This document shows, piece after piece, positions 23,455 through 24,809 of a stretch of DNA of 24,809 bases. Each line of letters begins with the position of its first letter. Positions within the stretch are counted from its first letter, which is position 1. The notes beneath the pieces were generated by a model. It did not search any database and was not told the origin of the DNA. It worked only from the letters and a program-made list of their open reading frames with translations. Made by a program: the position numbers and the translations under genes. Source of the DNA: a virus; IMG/VR virus record IMGVR_UViG_3300020204_000350, positions 1 through 24,809 of that record. One strand, given 5' to 3'.

Positions 23455-24098
23455 TAAAAGTATCAGCAACACAGATTGATTCTTATTGGAAATATGTCAA
23501 TGGCATATTGACAGAAGAGCAAATCATGGACACGCTTTTGAGACGTGGTGAGCCGAATTTGAAAATGGAATTGGGCAGCATGTTTCATTCATTGATTGAA
23601 TTGCAGGGTGCTGAATGCCCTGCAATTTTCAATCAAGATCAAGTCAATCATGCAAGGTCACTATTCAAAGATGGAATGCATGAAGTCAAGACAAGACAGG
23701 TGTTTTCATCATGCATAGGCAATATTGCAATCACAGGTATTGCAGACTATTTGGTAGGCAAGAAAGTGATGGAAGCAAAAACAACATGGGGTTCATTCAG
23801 CATTGATAGATATTTGGATTCTTTACAATGGCAAATTTATTTGAGACTTTTTGATGCAACCGATATTCAATATGTTGTATTTGAATTCCCATATTTATCT
23901 ACAAAATTCAAGACATTGGAAGACATCAATATTGAATTGCAATACAAATACATTCATTCCTTTACAATGAAAAATACAAGCATTGACAAAAGCCGGATCG
24001 ATGACATCATCAATAACATGTGTAAATTTATTCAAGCAAAAGGAATTGAATTAGAAATGCAATTGGATGACAATGATATTTTATTAGAACTTTTTTGA
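23451..24098 (+). CDS. PD-(D/E)XK exonuclease (RecB/Cas4-like)
   Basis: 215 residues. The order of motifs fits RecB-family nucleases: H46 in GSMFHSLIEL, D99 in GIADYL, E108-x-K110 in MEAKTTW, and Q126-x-x-x-Y130 in LQWQIYLRLF. There is no Cys cluster, so an iron-sulphur site as in Cas4 is unlikely. The start overlaps the Sak4-like gene stop (ATGA); a longer frame from 23370 lies inside that gene. The probable role is resection of double-stranded ends to supply single-stranded DNA to the Sak4-like annealase. A role in replication of phage ends is an alternative. Confidence 0.85.
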   Translation: MIKVSATQIDSYWKYVNGILTEEQIMDTLLRRGEPNLKMELGSMFHSLIELQGAECPAIFNQDQVNHARSLFKDGMHEVKTRQVFSSCIGNIAITGIADYLVGKKVMEAKTTWGSFSIDRYLDSLQWQIYLRLFDATDIQYVVFEFPYLSTKFKTLEDINIELQYKYIHSFTMKNTSIDKSRIDDIINNMCKFIQAKGIELEMQLDDNDILLELF

Positions 24099-24111
24099 AG
24101 GAGCAGGAAGC

Positions 24112-24504
24112 ATGAAATGGTTTATCAACAATCACAAAGATGTGGCAGACATCAGATCTCAATTACAATTGACAGAAACCCGTATCAAATTCTTGACAGA
24201 CTTGGTTCATAGTATGCAAAAAAAGCTGCATGAATTGACAGGTGGAATTCAATCATCAGAAGCAAAATCAACAAAGCCCAAATGGAAAAGGGTGCAAGGT
24301 TCATATGCTGATGGAAAGTATGCCCCACTTTTTGCATATGCAATTGAATTGCATGGTGAGGGTCTCGATCAAAGCCAAATTGCAGAAAAATTAAATGATG
24401 TCGGATTCAAAACACCACAGGGCAAAGAATTCAGGTATAGGCATGTATCAGATTTGCTATCAAATGAAACGCAAATGAAAAACTATTTGAAGAAAAGGAA
24501 ATGA
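24112..24504 (+). CDS. Coiled-coil protein with recombinase-like HTH domain
   Basis: 130 residues. Residues 1-45 form a predicted coiled coil (RSQLQLTETRIKFL, LVHSMQKKLHEL). A Lys/Ser linker leads to about 68-125, AYAIELHGEGLDQSQIAEKLN and FKTPQGKEFRYRHVSDLLSN, which closely follows the DNA-binding region of serine recombinases (the I-A-x-x-L-N and T-P-x-G-x-x-W/F pattern). The catalytic resolvase domain is absent, so it is not a recombinase; it is probably a DNA-binding or dimerising protein. AGGAGCA at 24099-24105 is six bases before ATG. Confidence 0.72.
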   Translation: MKWFINNHKDVADIRSQLQLTETRIKFLTDLVHSMQKKLHELTGGIQSSEAKSTKPKWKRVQGSYADGKYAPLFAYAIELHGEGLDQSQIAEKLNDVGFKTPQGKEFRYRHVSDLLSNETQMKNYLKKRK

Positions 24505-24506
24505 TG

Positions 24507-24593
24507 CCATAAATTGAATATGAGACGCGGAAAAGGCGTGGATGATAATTGATATGGGTTCATGCCTTTTCATTCAATGGTGAGCATTTATGG
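24507..24593 (+). repeat. Nested inverted repeats in an intergenic region
   Basis: The gap 24505-24627 contains three nested arms: CCATAAA/TTTATGG (24507-24513 with 24587-24593), TTGAAT/ATTCAA (24514-24519 with 24572-24577), and an 11-bp inner stem GAAAAGGCGTG/CATGCCTTTTC (24530-24540 with 24561-24571, one G-T pair) with a 20-base loop. It could be a structured RNA leader, a terminator of the previous gene or a protein-binding element. Confidence 0.5.
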
Positions 24594-24627
24594 TGGCAAA
24601 AACGGCTAACTACATTTATTTGGAGAT

Positions 24628-24809
24628 ATGAAAATGGAATTTCCTCAAAAAACCATGCAATTCCTGATTCTTTTGGAGTCAATTGATTTGCATTTGGCTG
24701 ATATTAGCCAAACATTAAGAATGATGCAAAATGATGATGCAGAAAAAGAAAAAGTATCACAAAAAGAAAAAGAGAATTTATATGAACTTTTGGGGGGGAT
24801 AATAGGGGG
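24628..24809 (+). CDS. Small acidic/charged protein, 3' end missing
   Basis: An open frame from ATG 24628 (or ATG 24634, which would have six bases after GGAGAT) runs off the right edge after 60 full codons. It reads as a helical protein (FPQKTMQFLILLESIDLHLADIS...) with a charged segment encoded by two copies of AAAAAGAAAAAG (24743-24754 and 24761-24772). The last codons are G-rich and may be affected by sequence quality. No family recognised. Confidence 0.55.
   Translation, partial: MKMEFPQKTMQFLILLESIDLHLADISQTLRMMQNDDAEKEKVSQKEKENLYELLGGIIG

Noticed and set aside
24112-24504. Serine recombinase
   Set aside because: Only the DNA-binding-like region is present. The catalytic N-terminal resolvase domain is replaced by a short coiled coil.
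1-24809. Integrated prophage with attachment sites
   Set aside because: No integrase, host gene or terminal direct repeat is seen; the excisionase-like HTH protein alone does not show lysogeny.

Overview
This window is part of the genome of a tailed double-stranded DNA phage with a long non-contractile tail (siphovirus-like). The DNA is AT-rich and every convincing gene is on the plus strand. It carries an almost complete packaging, head and tail module in the classical order, with HK97-type head proteins. No host gene, integrase, lysin, polymerase, primase, tRNA gene, insertion sequence or CRISPR array is visible, so it is best read as a piece of a larger phage genome or contig. Both ends cut through open frames. 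The host cannot be fixed from the sequence. The style of the terminase small subunit and of the structural genes suggests a phage of Bacteroidota, but only weakly.

Layout. (1) 1-2949: the tail of an upstream gene, a metallophosphoesterase, a two-helix membrane protein, a ParB/Srx-domain protein and a cytosine-5 DNA methyltransferase. (2) 2949-4455: terminase small and large subunits. (3) 4465-9061: a portal fused to a MuF-like head morphogenesis domain, a prohead protease with extra N- and C-terminal parts, and the major capsid protein. (4) 9071-10923: a small post-capsid protein, a connector, a gp10-like completion protein and a probable tail terminator. (5) 10920-17146: a family 2 glycosyltransferase, the major tail protein, an intrinsic terminator, two overlapping chaperone-type frames with a candidate +1 frameshift site, and a 1376-residue tape measure protein. 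(6) 17146-20888: tail tip, putative fibre and small accessory proteins, closed by a strong intrinsic terminator at 20917-20952. (7) 21051-24809: a second block of small unknown genes, an excisionase-like HTH protein, a Sak4-like RecA-fold ATPase with a PD-(D/E)XK exonuclease (recombination pair), a coiled-coil/HTH protein and a truncated last gene.

How it works together. Terminase packages DNA through the portal into a capsid matured by the protease. Connector and completion proteins join the head to a tail whose length is set by the tape measure protein. The methyltransferase with its ParB partner probably modifies phage DNA, and the glycosyltransferase may decorate a virion protein or the host surface. 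Late genes are tightly coupled: many starts overlap the previous stop as ATGA, TAATG or TGATG. Genes of the right-hand block instead mostly carry a near-constant Shine-Dalgarno motif, GGAGCA followed by 5-6 bases and ATG. That motif helps place several starts.

The points most worth a second look are the candidate +1 frameshift at 12724-12730, the glycosyltransferase inside the tail operon, the duplicated leader bracketing a small cassette with different codon use (21026-21828), the nested inverted repeats at 24507-24593, and the multidomain portal and protease.
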